Source: Cricetomys ansorgei
Taxonomy: Eukaryota; Chordata; Mammalia; Rodentia; Nesomyidae
Length of the DNA: 64,000 nt
Direction: 5' to 3'
Assembly: GCA_026225945.1 (NCBI GenBank)
Contig: JAMJFZ010001657.1
Location: 1,054,001-1,118,000 of the forward strand
In this document: piece by piece, positions 1-9,457 of the stretch
Numbering within the stretch: position 1 is the first letter of the stretch
Layout of the letters: every line of letters starts with the position of its first letter
Position numbers and translations under genes: made by a program
Notes under the pieces: generated by a model
The model's database searches: none
The model's input: only the letters and a program-made list of their open reading frames with translations
What the model was told of the DNA's origin: nothing

Positions 1-66
1 CGAACTCACAGAGAACCACCTGCCTCTGCCTCCCAAGTGCTGAGATTAAAGGCATCACCTGGCTAT
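1..66 (-). repeat. B1 SINE fragment
   Basis: The plus strand reads as the reverse complement of the central B1 body (GAACTCACAGAG, then CCCAAGTGCTGAGATTAAAGG). It is cut by the window edge, so only the promoter-proximal half is visible. B1 is a 7SL RNA-derived, non-autonomous retroelement of rodents. Confidence 0.85.
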
Positions 67-140
67 CACTTCTTCTAAGAACACAAGCAGAATGGAATAT
101 TTTTCCCTATAATACTTTATTTTGATGGTGGACAGTAGAC

Positions 141-343
141 ACCCTCAGTAGACAAGAGTACTTACTTTTGCAGAAGACTGGAGTTCAGTTACCAGCACCC
201 ACATTGGGCAGCTTAGATGACCTGTAACTCCAAGGGATCTGATGCCTTCTTCTAGAATCTATGGACACATACATGCAGGTACATATACACAGGCACACTT
301 ACCTACATGCACATAAATAAAAAGTAAAATATTAAAAAAAAAG
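141..343 (+). repeat. B2/B3 SINE
   Basis: A degraded tRNA-derived head leads into the B3 signature (GAGTTCAGTTACCAGCACCC, then a GATCTGATGCC TTCTTCT block). It ends in ACATAAATAAA and an A-rich tail. The first part of the head, including box A, is too worn to place exactly. Confidence 0.75.
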
Positions 344-2754
344 ATTTTTGTAGGAATGTTAGTGCTACAAAGGTTAGCCTTCCAGCGAGGGCAGGCTACA
401 GCATAGCTACACTCTCTTGGAAATGCATAGTGGACACTTGTGTGTTGAAGGCTCCAGATAGCATAGAAACTGCTTCCCTGGCCCCCAAACCTCAGAATTT
501 GATCCACTCTTCTTCATTTCACTTGCTTATTGATTCTGTCTGGACTGCTCCTTCCAAAACGTTAGTGAGCTGGTAGCACTTTGAGACAGTCTTCATGTTC
601 AGCAGCAGAGTTGGGGAGAGTGGGCTCTGGTTGTAAGTGTGGCACACAGACGACTCAGACTCAGCCTGATAGTCACCAGAGGAAAGAAGGTGGAATGTGC
701 AACCACCGTCCCGGGGTCTGCACAATCCTGAGGTCTGACAGCACCAGCGCTGCCCTGGGATGCGGGGGGGCCTTGAAGGAGTCATGCTGCAGGTGGATCT
801 GTATGGGATCTGGAGGAGATGAGCTGGAGGCTGCTTCTGCTTCAGGGAAGCCCAGGGTTCTGTGAGGCCAAGGGTGGCGCGAAACATCCTTGGATGGAGA
901 TTCCGGCACTCAGCCTCTTGGTATGATCCAAGTATTCTGGCTGTATCTTGTCCCACTTTTGGACCATCAGCATCCATCCACCCTGGCATGCATGTTCTCC
1001 ACTTGGTCCTCTGTATTCTAATGACAGTGTGGCCTCTACTATTTATCCCACTGAAGAAGAACCAGAAGTCCATTATTCTTTGCTGATGTTCCACACTTGG
1101 TGGCGAAGGTCTTAGTGTTTGTTACCATCAGTTGATGGAGGAGGGGGAAGAGGAAGGCCAACAAGGAAGGCCAGGTAACTGCTTTCTTGATTCAGTCATG
1201 ATTAGACTCTGAATTTGTGCTTAAAATGGGACAGCAAGAGAACTGCACCCCTAGGGGGGCTAGAAGCAGCCTGGGGCGAGTGACAGATGGAAGGATGGAG
1301 GCCTGGGCACAGATGAGAACAGAATGAGGAGTTAACTGCCTGGCAGATGCCTCTTTGGAAGGAAGATATCAATTATTATCAGTACATTGGCATCCAGGGA
1401 TTGGATATGACTGTGTTCCTTAAGAATGTGGAAGGTGGAGAGGTGGTCTGGGCCCTGATTAGCTAGGGATAGGCCATTTGCTGATTGGAGATCTCATGGG
1501 CACCATGTCAAAGCAGCCCCAGCAGGAGCCCATGTTCCCATGGGACTCCTGGCCACCTGTTTGTCAGGCATAGGCTGGTTTTATGAAGTCTTTCTCTTGG
1601 AGAAAGGCAGAGGGACAGTCTAGTCTAATGCAGATGAAAAGGCACACTGTCCCGATCCACATAAGCATGTGGGTGTGAGGACCCTGGCCAGTGAACATCC
1701 AGAGCACGGAAGCAGACTATAGTACCTGCTGAGGTCCCTGCATAGAGAGGGAAGAAGTGTCATGCAGACAAGAAAAAGAAAACTGTTATCAGATGGCTAG
1801 GCATTGGAGGCAAGAGCAACTGGGAAGCAGCCCTGAAGAGTCAGCACCATGACTACTGACATCAGGACACTGATGGCCAAAGGCCATCCTCCATTACTAT
1901 TGTTTGCTGAAAGAGGTTTACTCTGATGTGTGCCAGGGATGCTCATCACTGGCCATCAGTACAGCCCAAACCATCCACATGCCTGCAGTGCCCCCCTCCA
2001 GGTGCCTCTGGCTGAGGGTAACCACAAGGCTGTTTATTTCTGACATTCTATGATGGCGGAGCTACAGGGGTCCTTCACTGTAGAACGGGCCAGTCCTGGG
2101 GTGTCAGCTGCTATACCGAGAGGGCCGCGAAGACCAGATGGGCAAGGAGAGCAAAAAAAAATTTTTTCCAAGCCAACAAATCACTGTTGATTCAGGAACC
2201 GGCCCTAGAGACATAAGGAAAGCAACTCCACTGGACTTGAAGGTGCTCATATCCAGCTGGGGAGCAGACCATCAGCAGATTGATGTCTGAGTCACTAAAG
2301 CTATAGAGGAGATGACTCTGACTCTTCTAGCAGGGAGAAGGGCAAGAGCCTGGAATGATGGCAGGGGTTTTAACGTTGAACCTTCACCCAAGGATGGGCC
2401 TTCCATCCTTATGTAGACTCTCTCGGATCACTGAGTGCTCACCTAGGTGATCTTGGCCTATTCACATCCTCTTTAAGCATTGGGATCCCCTTAGAATTCC
2501 ATGGTCCGAGGTCACTAATTCTATGCTTTCAAATGCATGAAGACGTGAGGTTATTAACTACATACATAACATTTCTTTTCCTGTGGTAAAAACCAGGCAG
2601 TGGTAGATGTCTCTTTAAAGGTGGGTAACAAGTCCCTCCCATACTCTCCACTCTGCTAGTTCTCTACTTATACATCCTTATAACACCACCCTGCGTCACA
2701 CATGCAGCTGCCTCTCCGGAGGGAGAGTAACAATTCCCCGTGTCCGGCAGCATA
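344..2754. other. Unique sequence, no supported gene
   Basis: I recognise no repeat here. The minus strand is open for about 190 codons at 519-1094, but it starts at GTG, has an in-frame stop just upstream and matches no family I know. A stretch at about 1850-2400 has a coding-like texture, with short open runs broken by stops, and could be an old pseudogene. An A8T6-like run sits at about 2154-2166. No splice, polyadenylation or promoter structure links these parts. Confidence 0.4.
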
Positions 2755-2835
2755 ATAAGACAACCTAGGCTCTGGGGTCTGGTAGGTGCCAATACCTCTG
2801 AGTCCCAGCTTCCTCGTCTAGAAAATGATCATAGG
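2755..2835 (+). repeat. MIR-like relic (weak)
   Basis: CAGCTTCCTCGTCTAGAAAATG resembles, in part, the MIR core where CTCAGTTTCCTCATCTGTAA is expected. Flanking MIR sequence is barely visible, so the call is weak. Confidence 0.35.
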
Positions 2836-3395
2836 TTGTTTTTTGTCTTTTTGTTTTTATGTTTGTTTGTTTTGTGTACCAAAGAGCACTGTTAAAGTGA
2901 AGAGCAAACTGTGAAGTGCCATATGCATGCTTTACAGGGAAGTTAATGATAGCCACTGGCTTTCTTAGCTGTTAGGTCACAGAGTGAGGATGCTCCGAGC
3001 TGGTTCCGATACGTAGCCAAGGACAGAAGAGAGGGGCAGACTTAAGCCTCACCTGACCACATAGGTCTCACTTGGAAGCTGTTGTGAAGCTATGGAGAGG
3101 AAGTTGCAAGAGGTTAGCAGGTAAACTGCAGACTGAATTGGGGACTGAAAACAGAATCTTTAGAACAAACTGATCCCAGTGACAGTTTAGGAAGTGTGAT
3201 CAATGATGGAAGGATGCTCGTGATGCATGATGAGACCTGCTTCAGTGAACTAACATTTAGAAGACTGGGTTGTGTAGGGTCCTGAATAGCTGCTGGTGGC
3301 TAAAGAACTCCTTAGGGGTGACTCTTGGTGGGAGACAGAGCAACAGCAGAAGCCAAGTTACAGTGCATGTAGGAGAATCTACACAGATGGCCATG

Positions 3396-4152
3396 TGTCG
3401 TGCTTACATTTTTGTCAACTTGATATACCCAGAGTTGTCTGGGAAGAGGGAGCATCAATTCAGAAAATGCCTCTGTCTCAGTTACTTTTCTGTTGCTGTA
3501 ACAAAGCACCATGACCAAGGCAACTTGTAAAAGAAAGCATTTAATTGTGATTATGGTTTCAGAGGTTTAGAGTCCATCACAGCAGAATGAAGGCATGGCA
3601 GCAAGATCAGCCGAGAGCTCACATCTTAAAACTCCAAGCATAAGGCAGGGAGCACACTGGGAATGACACAGTCTTTTGAAATGTTAAAGCCTTCCCCCAG
3701 TGACACACCTCCTCCAACAATGCCACACCTCCTAATATTTCCCAAAAAGTTTCATCTACTGGTGTCCAAGTACTCAAAAACATGACCCTATAAGGGTCAT
3801 TTTCATTCAGACTATCACAGCCTCCATCAGATCGCCTGCACGAAAAGCTGTGGGACATTTTCCTGGTTGATGATTGATGTAGAAAGTTACAGCTCACAGT
3901 GGGCAGTGCCCCGCCTGGGAACATGGTCCTGGGGTGTAAGAGAAAGCAAACTGAACAAGCGAGAGGAATAAGCCAGTAAGCAGCACTCCTCTGTGTCTCT
4001 GTTTCACTTCCTGCATCCAGGTTCCTGCTTGAATTCCTGCTTTGCTTTCCCCTAATGATGGACTTTAGCCTCTTAGCCAAATAAACCATTTCCTTTCCAA
4101 GTTGTTTTTGGTCATGGTGTTCTATCACAACAATAAAAATCAAACTAAGATA
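3396..4152 (+). repeat. Solitary ERVL-MaLR-type LTR, split by a second LTR
   Basis: The element starts TGTCGTGC and ends CTAAGATA. It is flanked by a perfect 5-base repeat, CCATG (3391-3395 and 4153-4157). Its body has the familiar rodent order TGTCAACTTGAT, TCTGGGAAGAGGG, AATAAACCATTTCC and a GTCATGGTGT close. Removing the 346-base insert and its duplicated 5 bases leaves about 406 bases, a normal LTR length. No internal retroviral genes flank it, so it is a solo LTR left by recombination. The family name needs a library search. Confidence 0.85.
3474..3819 (-). repeat. MT/ORR1-type MaLR LTR inserted in an older LTR
   Basis: On the plus strand the element runs from TGTCTCAGTTAC to ACTATCACA, the reverse of an MT/ORR1 LTR. 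It is flanked by GCCTC at 3469-3473 and 3820-3824, a 5-base target duplication. Diagnostic blocks are ACCATGACCAAGGCAACTT and CAGTGACACACCTCCTCCAA. It is 346 bases long and interrupts the plus-strand LTR at 3396-4152. Confidence 0.9.
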
Positions 4153-4664
4153 CCATGTTTTCAGATACCCTGAGAAGTTTAACACGGTATCTCAAGGTGA
4201 CGGGGACTTTGTGTGCTCTTACCACTTCCCTTCCTGGCCACTCGACTTCTAGAAACACTGAAGCTTGAAGAGGGAATCAACCAAGAAGCTAGTCTCTCCA
4301 GCCCACATCATAACTCTGCTGCCGTGTTTGCTGGGAATCTGCTCTGTGTCTAGTCACTAGGGATGTGCCCATGAACCTCTGTTGTTTGTGGAAAACTGCT
4401 GTGTCGTATATTGGGAGCAATATTGGTGCTTTGGAATTTCTAGAGGGTAGGTCAGGTTCAAGGTCAAGCTGACAGAAAAAGAGGCCTTCGGATTCAGGTG
4501 AGTTTGGAGGGAGAGCTGGATCGAGGTGAACATGAGGAAGGAGGAAGTTATTCACGAACCAGGAAGGAACGAAAAGGCTCCTGGGAACTACTTGTTTACC
4601 GATCCCTGAATTTCAGAGGTTAAATAAAGTTTACATAAAAATGTTAATGGAGTGAAAGGGGGGA
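4153..4664. other. Unique sequence, nothing recognised
   Basis: No repeat, coding frame or regulatory pattern stands out between the LTR and the next SINE. Confidence 0.5.
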
Positions 4665-4905
4665 ATGGCTGATGTGACTGCTGGGGCAAGTCTTGTGGCT
4701 GTGGTCCCCACATGCCTGAGAAAGAGGACCCAGGTTCAGTTTCCAGCACTCACGTGGCTCACGGGCATCTGTAATTCCAGGTCCAGGAAATCCAAATCCC
4801 TCTTCTGGCCTCCACAGGTACCTGGGAGATACACGGTACACGCATATCCACGCAGACAAAACACTCATACACCTAAAATAAAAGTAAAACAAGAAAAAGG
4901 AAGAT
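4665..4905 (+). repeat. B3 SINE
   Basis: The B3 order is clear: a worn tRNA-like head, GACCCAGGTTCAGTTTCCAG (box B region), CTGTAATTCCAGGTCCAGG, CTTCTGGCCTCCACAGG, then ACACCTAAAATAAAAGTAAA. A short A-rich tail follows. Confidence 0.85.
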
Positions 4906-5039
4906 AAAGGAATTCCAGAGTGGAGATCGAGAGCTGCCTGACAGGAAAAGGCCACTGACAAGCAGGGTCAGACAAGGGTGTTAAGGACTGCATGTTCAAG
5001 CCCCCAGGAAGTTCCTTCTGAAGAATACAGAAACCAAGT

Positions 5040-5120
5040 CATGTACGGGCATGTCACTTCAGCATCAGGGAGGCAGAGGTAGGAGGATCCTGGAGACCCC
5101 ATTTTTAAAAGAGAAAACGT
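5040..5120 (+). repeat. Possible B1-related fragment
   Basis: GGGAGGCAGAGGTAGGAGGATC matches the middle of B1 over about 20 bases, followed by a short A-rich stretch. The flanks do not match, so this may be a truncated copy. Confidence 0.35.
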
Positions 5121-5788
5121 GGACAATTGAAGCTGACAAAGCAGGAGAGAGCCAGCTATCATGGTTTGCAGCGGGGAAGCATTCACTTCTATGCCAGCAG
5201 CCAGGGAGACGCAGGTCTGTTGTGTTTCCATCTCTGCCTTGAATGCTGGGCAGCTCAGAGCTCAATTTTATGCAACGGTGCTCATCCTCTTAAGTCCAGC
5301 CTTTTAGAAAGCTGTTCTAATTATCTCCCTCTACCTGCATATCTTTACTTAGCCTGTCTTCGTCTTTGTTTATATGATAATGATCTTCTTATTTTATGCT
5401 GTGTCACATCCTTTAGTAAACAGGCAGTGTTTCAAAGCATTTCAAAGCCTTTGCAAGAGTAGAAAAGAATACCGCCATGTACACCATGCTTTCCAGTATT
5501 AACCATGGAGAGCCTTGTCTTCGACTCTGTTGTAGCAGCTCCAGTTTTCTGCTCAGTGACGGTATGTTTTCTTAACCCAGGATGCATGCATGTACCCGTA
5601 CATCCTGTCAGTTCCTTAATTGGTTTGTATTCTTTCATGTTGTAGTTTTTATTGTGTGTGTCTCTTCTGTTGTGAGCGACCACAGTCTTTGTTAGGGGAG
5701 AAGAAATGTAATTATAAACGCTAGAGGGAAGAAAGAAACAGAAAGAATAGAAGATGCAAGTGTCTGAAACATCAAGAAATTTGACACA
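5121..5788. other. Unique sequence, nothing recognised
   Basis: Moderately AT-rich DNA with only short open frames on either strand and no repeat I can name. Confidence 0.45.
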
Positions 5789-6003
5789 GGGGGCTGGAGA
5801 GATGGCACAGCAGTTAAGAGTGCTCTCTCGTGTGGCCTGGGTTCAATTCCCAGCACCTACATGGCAGCTCACAACCATTTATAACTCTAATCTCAGAGGA
5901 TCTGACACCTTCTTCTGGCCTTTGCAAGCACTGTGTTCACATGGCACACAGACATACATGTAGGCAAAACACCTACACACATAAAATATAAATAAATAAA
6001 TGT
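5789..6003 (+). repeat. B3 SINE, well kept
   Basis: It starts GGGGGCTGGAGAGATGGCAC with a good box A and GGGTTCAATTCCC as box B. The B3 body and an ACATAAAATATAAATAAATAA tail follow. It is one of the best-preserved tRNA-derived SINEs in the window. Confidence 0.93.
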
Positions 6004-6149
6004 TCAAAGCATTGAAAGAAAACAGACAAAAAGTAACTTATAACAGACAAAGATGGCAGACGGGGTGTTTAAAGAGGTAGAAGATTGCGCTGTGTGATTT
6101 GCAGGTCTTGCAGTATACTTTTATATTTATTTTAATCACATTTTATTCA

Positions 6150-6151
<2 letters not shown>

Positions 6152-6198
<47 letters not shown>
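6152..6198. repeat. (TG)n microsatellite
   Basis: About 23 uninterrupted TG units. It abuts the A-rich or CA end of the minus-strand SINE that follows and probably grew from that tail. Confidence 0.95.
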
Positions 6199-6202
<4 letters not shown>

Positions 6203-6355
6203 ATGCATGCACCTCTATGTGCATGCACATGCCCGGTATGCACATGGAAATTAGAGGGCGACTTGTGGGAGTCAGTTCTCTCTTCCTACCATGTAGGGCC
6301 TGGGGGTTGAAATTACGTCGTCGGGTACCTTTGTTCACTGAGACATCTTTCTGGC
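6199..6355 (-). repeat. B3-type SINE
   Basis: The plus strand reads GACTTGTGGGAGTCAGTTCTC, then TGGGGGTTGAAATTACGTCGTC and a decayed GAGACATCTTTCTGGC head. This is the reverse complement of a tRNA-derived SINE with its promoter at the right end. Confidence 0.8.
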
Positions 6356-7465
6356 TTGCAGTAAAAAAAACCACTATGCTTTCTTTCTCAAAAGTTTTAT
6401 GGCAGACTTCCCCCCTTAGCATGAGAGAGATTATGACATCTACAGTCAGTAAATGGGCTACCACCGCAGGGGGCTCATACTCTTCTGTGAATAGTAGCGT
6501 AGCAGACAACTACTGTCTATGTTTACCATCTGCATGGCTTGACTTAGCTAAGGCAGAGATGGGTATAATGGAGAGGGAGACTTGCTCCCCTCTCTCTTAG
6601 CTGAATGGCTGACAGGAGGGAATGTGCCTCAGAGAATGAGTGGAGCTGTAGTTGGTGCTCTGGGAAAAGAAGAGACACATGGAAAATAAAGGAAACCATT
6701 TATTGGAAAAGAAATAGAAGCAGGGTGCAGCAGAGAGGAGCTGGAGGACTCGAAAAGGCGACGTCGGGAAGTGAGGCGTGAAAGAGGTGGAACCAATAAT
6801 GCAATCTGGAGGGCTGGATTGATGGGCAGTGCTATAAAGAACCTGAGAAGATCGCAGGGAATAGAGGGTATGGGGCATTCGATAAACTTATGTCACACCC
6901 AGCAGTAAGACTAAGGAAAATTAGGAGCTCCAGGGCAAAATTTGAAGACAAAGAGAATCACTCACTCAATTTCTTACTGAAAAAAAAAAAATCCTGGGGC
7001 CATCAATTATGTCCAAATATCTGTCAGAATAGCTACTAAAGGAGAGAGTCTATACACACTGATTCCAGGGCCTGGGTCCAGGTCCAAACTGCAGATGAGG
7101 ATGGGAATAGAGAGAAAGGAGCGGAGGGTCCCAAAATTTTTCCAAGCTCTGTGTACCAGGAGCTCTTACAACTCCTACCTCAGTAATCTTGTCCAGTACC
7201 AGCCCCCTTCCTATGTATTCAAAACGTACCCCACCCAGCTTGGCTTCACACATACTATTCACAGTGTGTGCTTGTGTGAGGCTAATGCTAAGTGTTTCAG
7301 TATGTAAACACCATGATCTTTGCGTTATAGGGGATTGACATTTATTTCTCCCTGAACACAGGACTGCAAACAGAGTCCTGCCTGTGAAGATCCCAGAACT
7401 CCAGGCTGCTCCATGCTCCATTTTCAGGGTTTTCGAATTCATTTCTAGCCTGTGCATAGGGAAAG
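6356..7465. other. Unique sequence, nothing recognised
   Basis: There is no repeat I can name apart from a 12-base A run near 6981. Open frames are short, overlapping and on both strands. Confidence 0.45.
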
Positions 7466-7600
7466 AGGATGGTGGCTCGTGACTGCCATTCCAGCCTTTG
7501 AGGAGCTGAGGCAGGAGAATTGTTAAGAGACTGAAGCCAGCCTGGGTGATAGAGTGAACTCCTGTCTCAGAGAGGGAGGGGGAAGAGAGGCAGGGAAAGA
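7466..7600 (+). repeat. Old B1-type SINE
   Basis: The stretch follows a proto-B1 pattern: ATGGTGGCTCGTGACTGCC, GAGCTGAGGCAGGAGAATTG, GAAGCCAGCCTGGGTGATAG, then TCCTGTCTCAGAG. A GA-rich tail follows. It is diverged, so it is an early B1 rather than a recent copy. Confidence 0.7.
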
Positions 7601-8132
7601 GAGGAGGAGATATAAAACATACATACATGATCATGGGAGAATTTTATAGCTAAGCCCAGTCAGGGTAGGGCTGCTTTCATTTCTCACCAGCTTCGATTCC
7701 TGAACAAGAATGTCCTGATTGCTAAGGAAGCTGAGAAAAACACTACGGCTGGGTTTTCAAGGAAAAGAGGGAACAGTTTTGATAGATACTTACATTGAGG
7801 TTAATAACAGTATTTTATAAAGTGTGCTCCATAAAATAAGTAAAACTCAAACTATAACAACATCACCTCAGAGGGTTATGTTTACTCCTGATGTCTTTAC
7901 TCATTTAAAATATTTGCAAAATTATTGAACTGTACTGAACTTGAAAATCCATCTCTGTTTTGCTTGGGTCCTGAGCATAATTGTTTTGAAGTCCTACAAC
8001 CCTGTGGAGCTGAAGGTGTTGGTTCTTCATATTTCCTTTGTAAAGTCTTTCTAAGAGTTGGGGTGAATGAAGGCACATACAAATAAGGTCATAAGCCTAG
8101 CAGGAACTAGGAGTCCATTTGCACACACTTGG
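7601..8132. other. Unique sequence, nothing recognised
   Basis: A GA-rich run (7565-7612) trails the B1. The rest is AT-leaning unique DNA without a gene. Confidence 0.45.
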
Positions 8133-8478
8133 TGTCTTAGTTAAGGTTTCTCTTGCTGTGAAGAGACACCATGACCATGGCAATTCTTATAAAGGAAAAT
8201 GTGTAATTGGGACTGTCTTACAGTTCAGAGATTTAGTCCATTATTGTCATGGCAGGAAGCATGGTGGCCTGCAGGCAGACATAGTGCTGGAGAGGTAGCT
8301 GGGAGTTCTACAACTGGATCAACAGGCAACAGGAAGAGAGAGTGACACTGGGCCTGGCTTGAGTATCTGAAACCTCAAAGCCCACTCCCAGCGACACACT
8401 TCCTCTAACAAGGTCACACCTTGTAATAGTTCCATTTCCTATGAGTCTATGGGGACCACTTTCACTCAAACCATCACA
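8133..8478 (-). repeat. ORR1/MT-type MaLR solo LTR
   Basis: The element runs from TGTCTTAGTTAAGG to AAACCATCACA on the plus strand. It is flanked by a perfect 5-base duplication CTTGG at 8128-8132 and 8479-8483. Internal marks are GACACCATGACCATGGCAAT and AGCGACACACTTCCTCTAAC. It is 346 bases and has no internal retroviral sequence. Confidence 0.93.
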
Positions 8479-8483
8479 CTTGG

Positions 8484-9135
8484 TTCATAGATCCCAGGTC
8501 ACATTGCCCTTGGCTTTCTTAAGAAGACTGTGACTCTCCCTTAACCCCAGCTTTGTCTCTGTAGACTAATGGGGTATATTATTCTGCCTTGCTGTCTGAG
8601 GCTTGTTTTTCCTAGTGCCTGGGCAATGCTAGCCTGTATCAGGACAGACGCCATGCTTACAGCTTTTTCTGCCTTGTTGGACTTCTGAACTGGACCTGAC
8701 TTGCTTTCTGCTGTCATGTCTAGTTTCCTTCAGCAGGCCTGTTTTCTTAGCCGGTGTGCTCTACGGAATTCTGTGTTTCCAGATCATTTTGCCCTGGATG
8801 TATTACCCCTCTGCTGTCCTGGTTTCACCCCATATGATGTGTGCTTGCTTGCTCTTTAGAGGGAGGAGCTTGGCTAAGGGACCTGCAGGCTGTGAGATAA
8901 GAGCAGTAGCCACTTCTGCTGCGATGTCCTGGTCTGACCCATACACAAACAGATCCCCTTGAAGGGCCTCTGTTACAGACCTAGCACTGTGGCTGCTGGC
9001 AGCCGCTTATCCTCCTCTCCTGTACACCCAGCCCCCTCCTTCTCCATATTTGGGCCAAGTAGGCTTAATGGTCCTGTCTGACCCTTGGGCCCTGCTCCAG
9101 GAAGGTTTCTCATTCTCAGTCCTCCTCTGTGTTTT
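8484..9135. other. Unique sequence upstream of the RE1 array
   Basis: No repeat and no coding frame I can support. It is moderately pyrimidine-rich near 9000-9060. No TATA box or CpG cluster marks a promoter for the array that follows. Confidence 0.4.
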
Positions 9136-9169
9136 CTTGGAACTATGAACAGAACATTTTAGGGGCTTC

Positions 9170-9190
9170 TCCAGCACTCCATACAGAACC
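9170..9190 (+). promoter_or_regulatory. Degenerate RE1/NRSE unit
   Basis: TCCAGCACT + 2 bases + ATACAG matches 11 of the 15 fixed core positions of the RE1 (TTCAGCACC, two free bases, GGACAG). Spacing is canonical. Binding is doubtful, but the unit is in phase with the array. Confidence 0.45.
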
Positions 9191-9203
9191 CTGGCAGTGA
9201 AAT

Positions 9204-9224
9204 CTCAGCACCCTGGACAGACCC
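9204..9224 (+). promoter_or_regulatory. RE1/NRSE (REST site)
   Basis: CTCAGCACC-CT-GGACAG matches 14 of 15 fixed core positions with canonical spacing, and the flank ACCC fits the CGCC end of the 21-base consensus. It is a strong candidate REST/NRSF site. Confidence 0.75.
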
Positions 9225-9236
9225 TCCTACTATTTA

Positions 9237-9257
9237 CTCAGTACCTTGGACAGAGTC
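9237..9257 (+). promoter_or_regulatory. RE1/NRSE (REST site)
   Basis: CTCAGTACC-TT-GGACAG matches 13 of 15 fixed core positions with canonical spacing. It lies 33 bases after the previous site. Confidence 0.68.
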
Positions 9258-9303
9258 AGTGCGTGGACAGCTTCCCCGCCTGGTCAGGGCCTAATTAAAA
9301 ATA

Positions 9304-9324
9304 TTCAGCACTCAGGACAGTGGC
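9304..9324 (+). promoter_or_regulatory. RE1/NRSE (REST site)
   Basis: TTCAGCACT-CA-GGACAG matches 14 of 15 fixed core positions with canonical spacing. Confidence 0.75.
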
Positions 9325-9335
9325 ATGGGGATGGC

Positions 9336-9356
9336 TTCAGCACCAGGGACAGAAAA
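9336..9356 (+). promoter_or_regulatory. RE1/NRSE, perfect core
   Basis: TTCAGCACC-AG-GGACAG matches all 15 fixed core positions. The trailing four bases are A-rich rather than CGCC. By core match this is the best site in the array. Confidence 0.8.
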
Positions 9357-9372
9357 AGCTTTCAAAAGGGTG

Positions 9373-9393
9373 TTTGGCACCCTGGACAGCACT
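9373..9393 (+). promoter_or_regulatory. RE1/NRSE (REST site)
   Basis: TTTGGCACC-CT-GGACAG matches 13 of 15 core positions with canonical spacing, followed by CACT. Confidence 0.65.
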
Positions 9394-9436
9394 CAAAAAA
9401 AAAAAGGAAGGGGGGGGTGGGGGCTCCTGCAAAGTC

Positions 9437-9457
9437 TTCAGCATGCTGGACAGAGCA
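9437..9457 (+). promoter_or_regulatory. RE1/NRSE (REST site)
   Basis: TTCAGCATG-CT-GGACAG matches 13 of 15 core positions with canonical spacing. It is the last unit I can recognise. Confidence 0.68.

Larger units (their letters stand above)
9136..9457 (+). repeat. Tandem array, period about 33 bases, of RE1/NRSE-bearing units
   Basis: The 3' half-site (GGACAG or a one- to two-base variant) ends at 9152, 9186, 9220, 9253, 9287, 9320, 9352, 9389 and 9453, so the spacing is 34, 34, 33, 34, 33, 32, 37 and 64 (two units). The matching left half (TCAGCACC type) precedes most of them. The middle of the 64-base gap is an A11 and G-rich tract at 9395-9423. One extra, off-phase GGACAG ends at 9270. 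RE1 is the binding site of the zinc-finger repressor REST/NRSF. I infer that a short repeat containing one RE1 was duplicated in tandem and then decayed at both ends. Confidence 0.8.
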
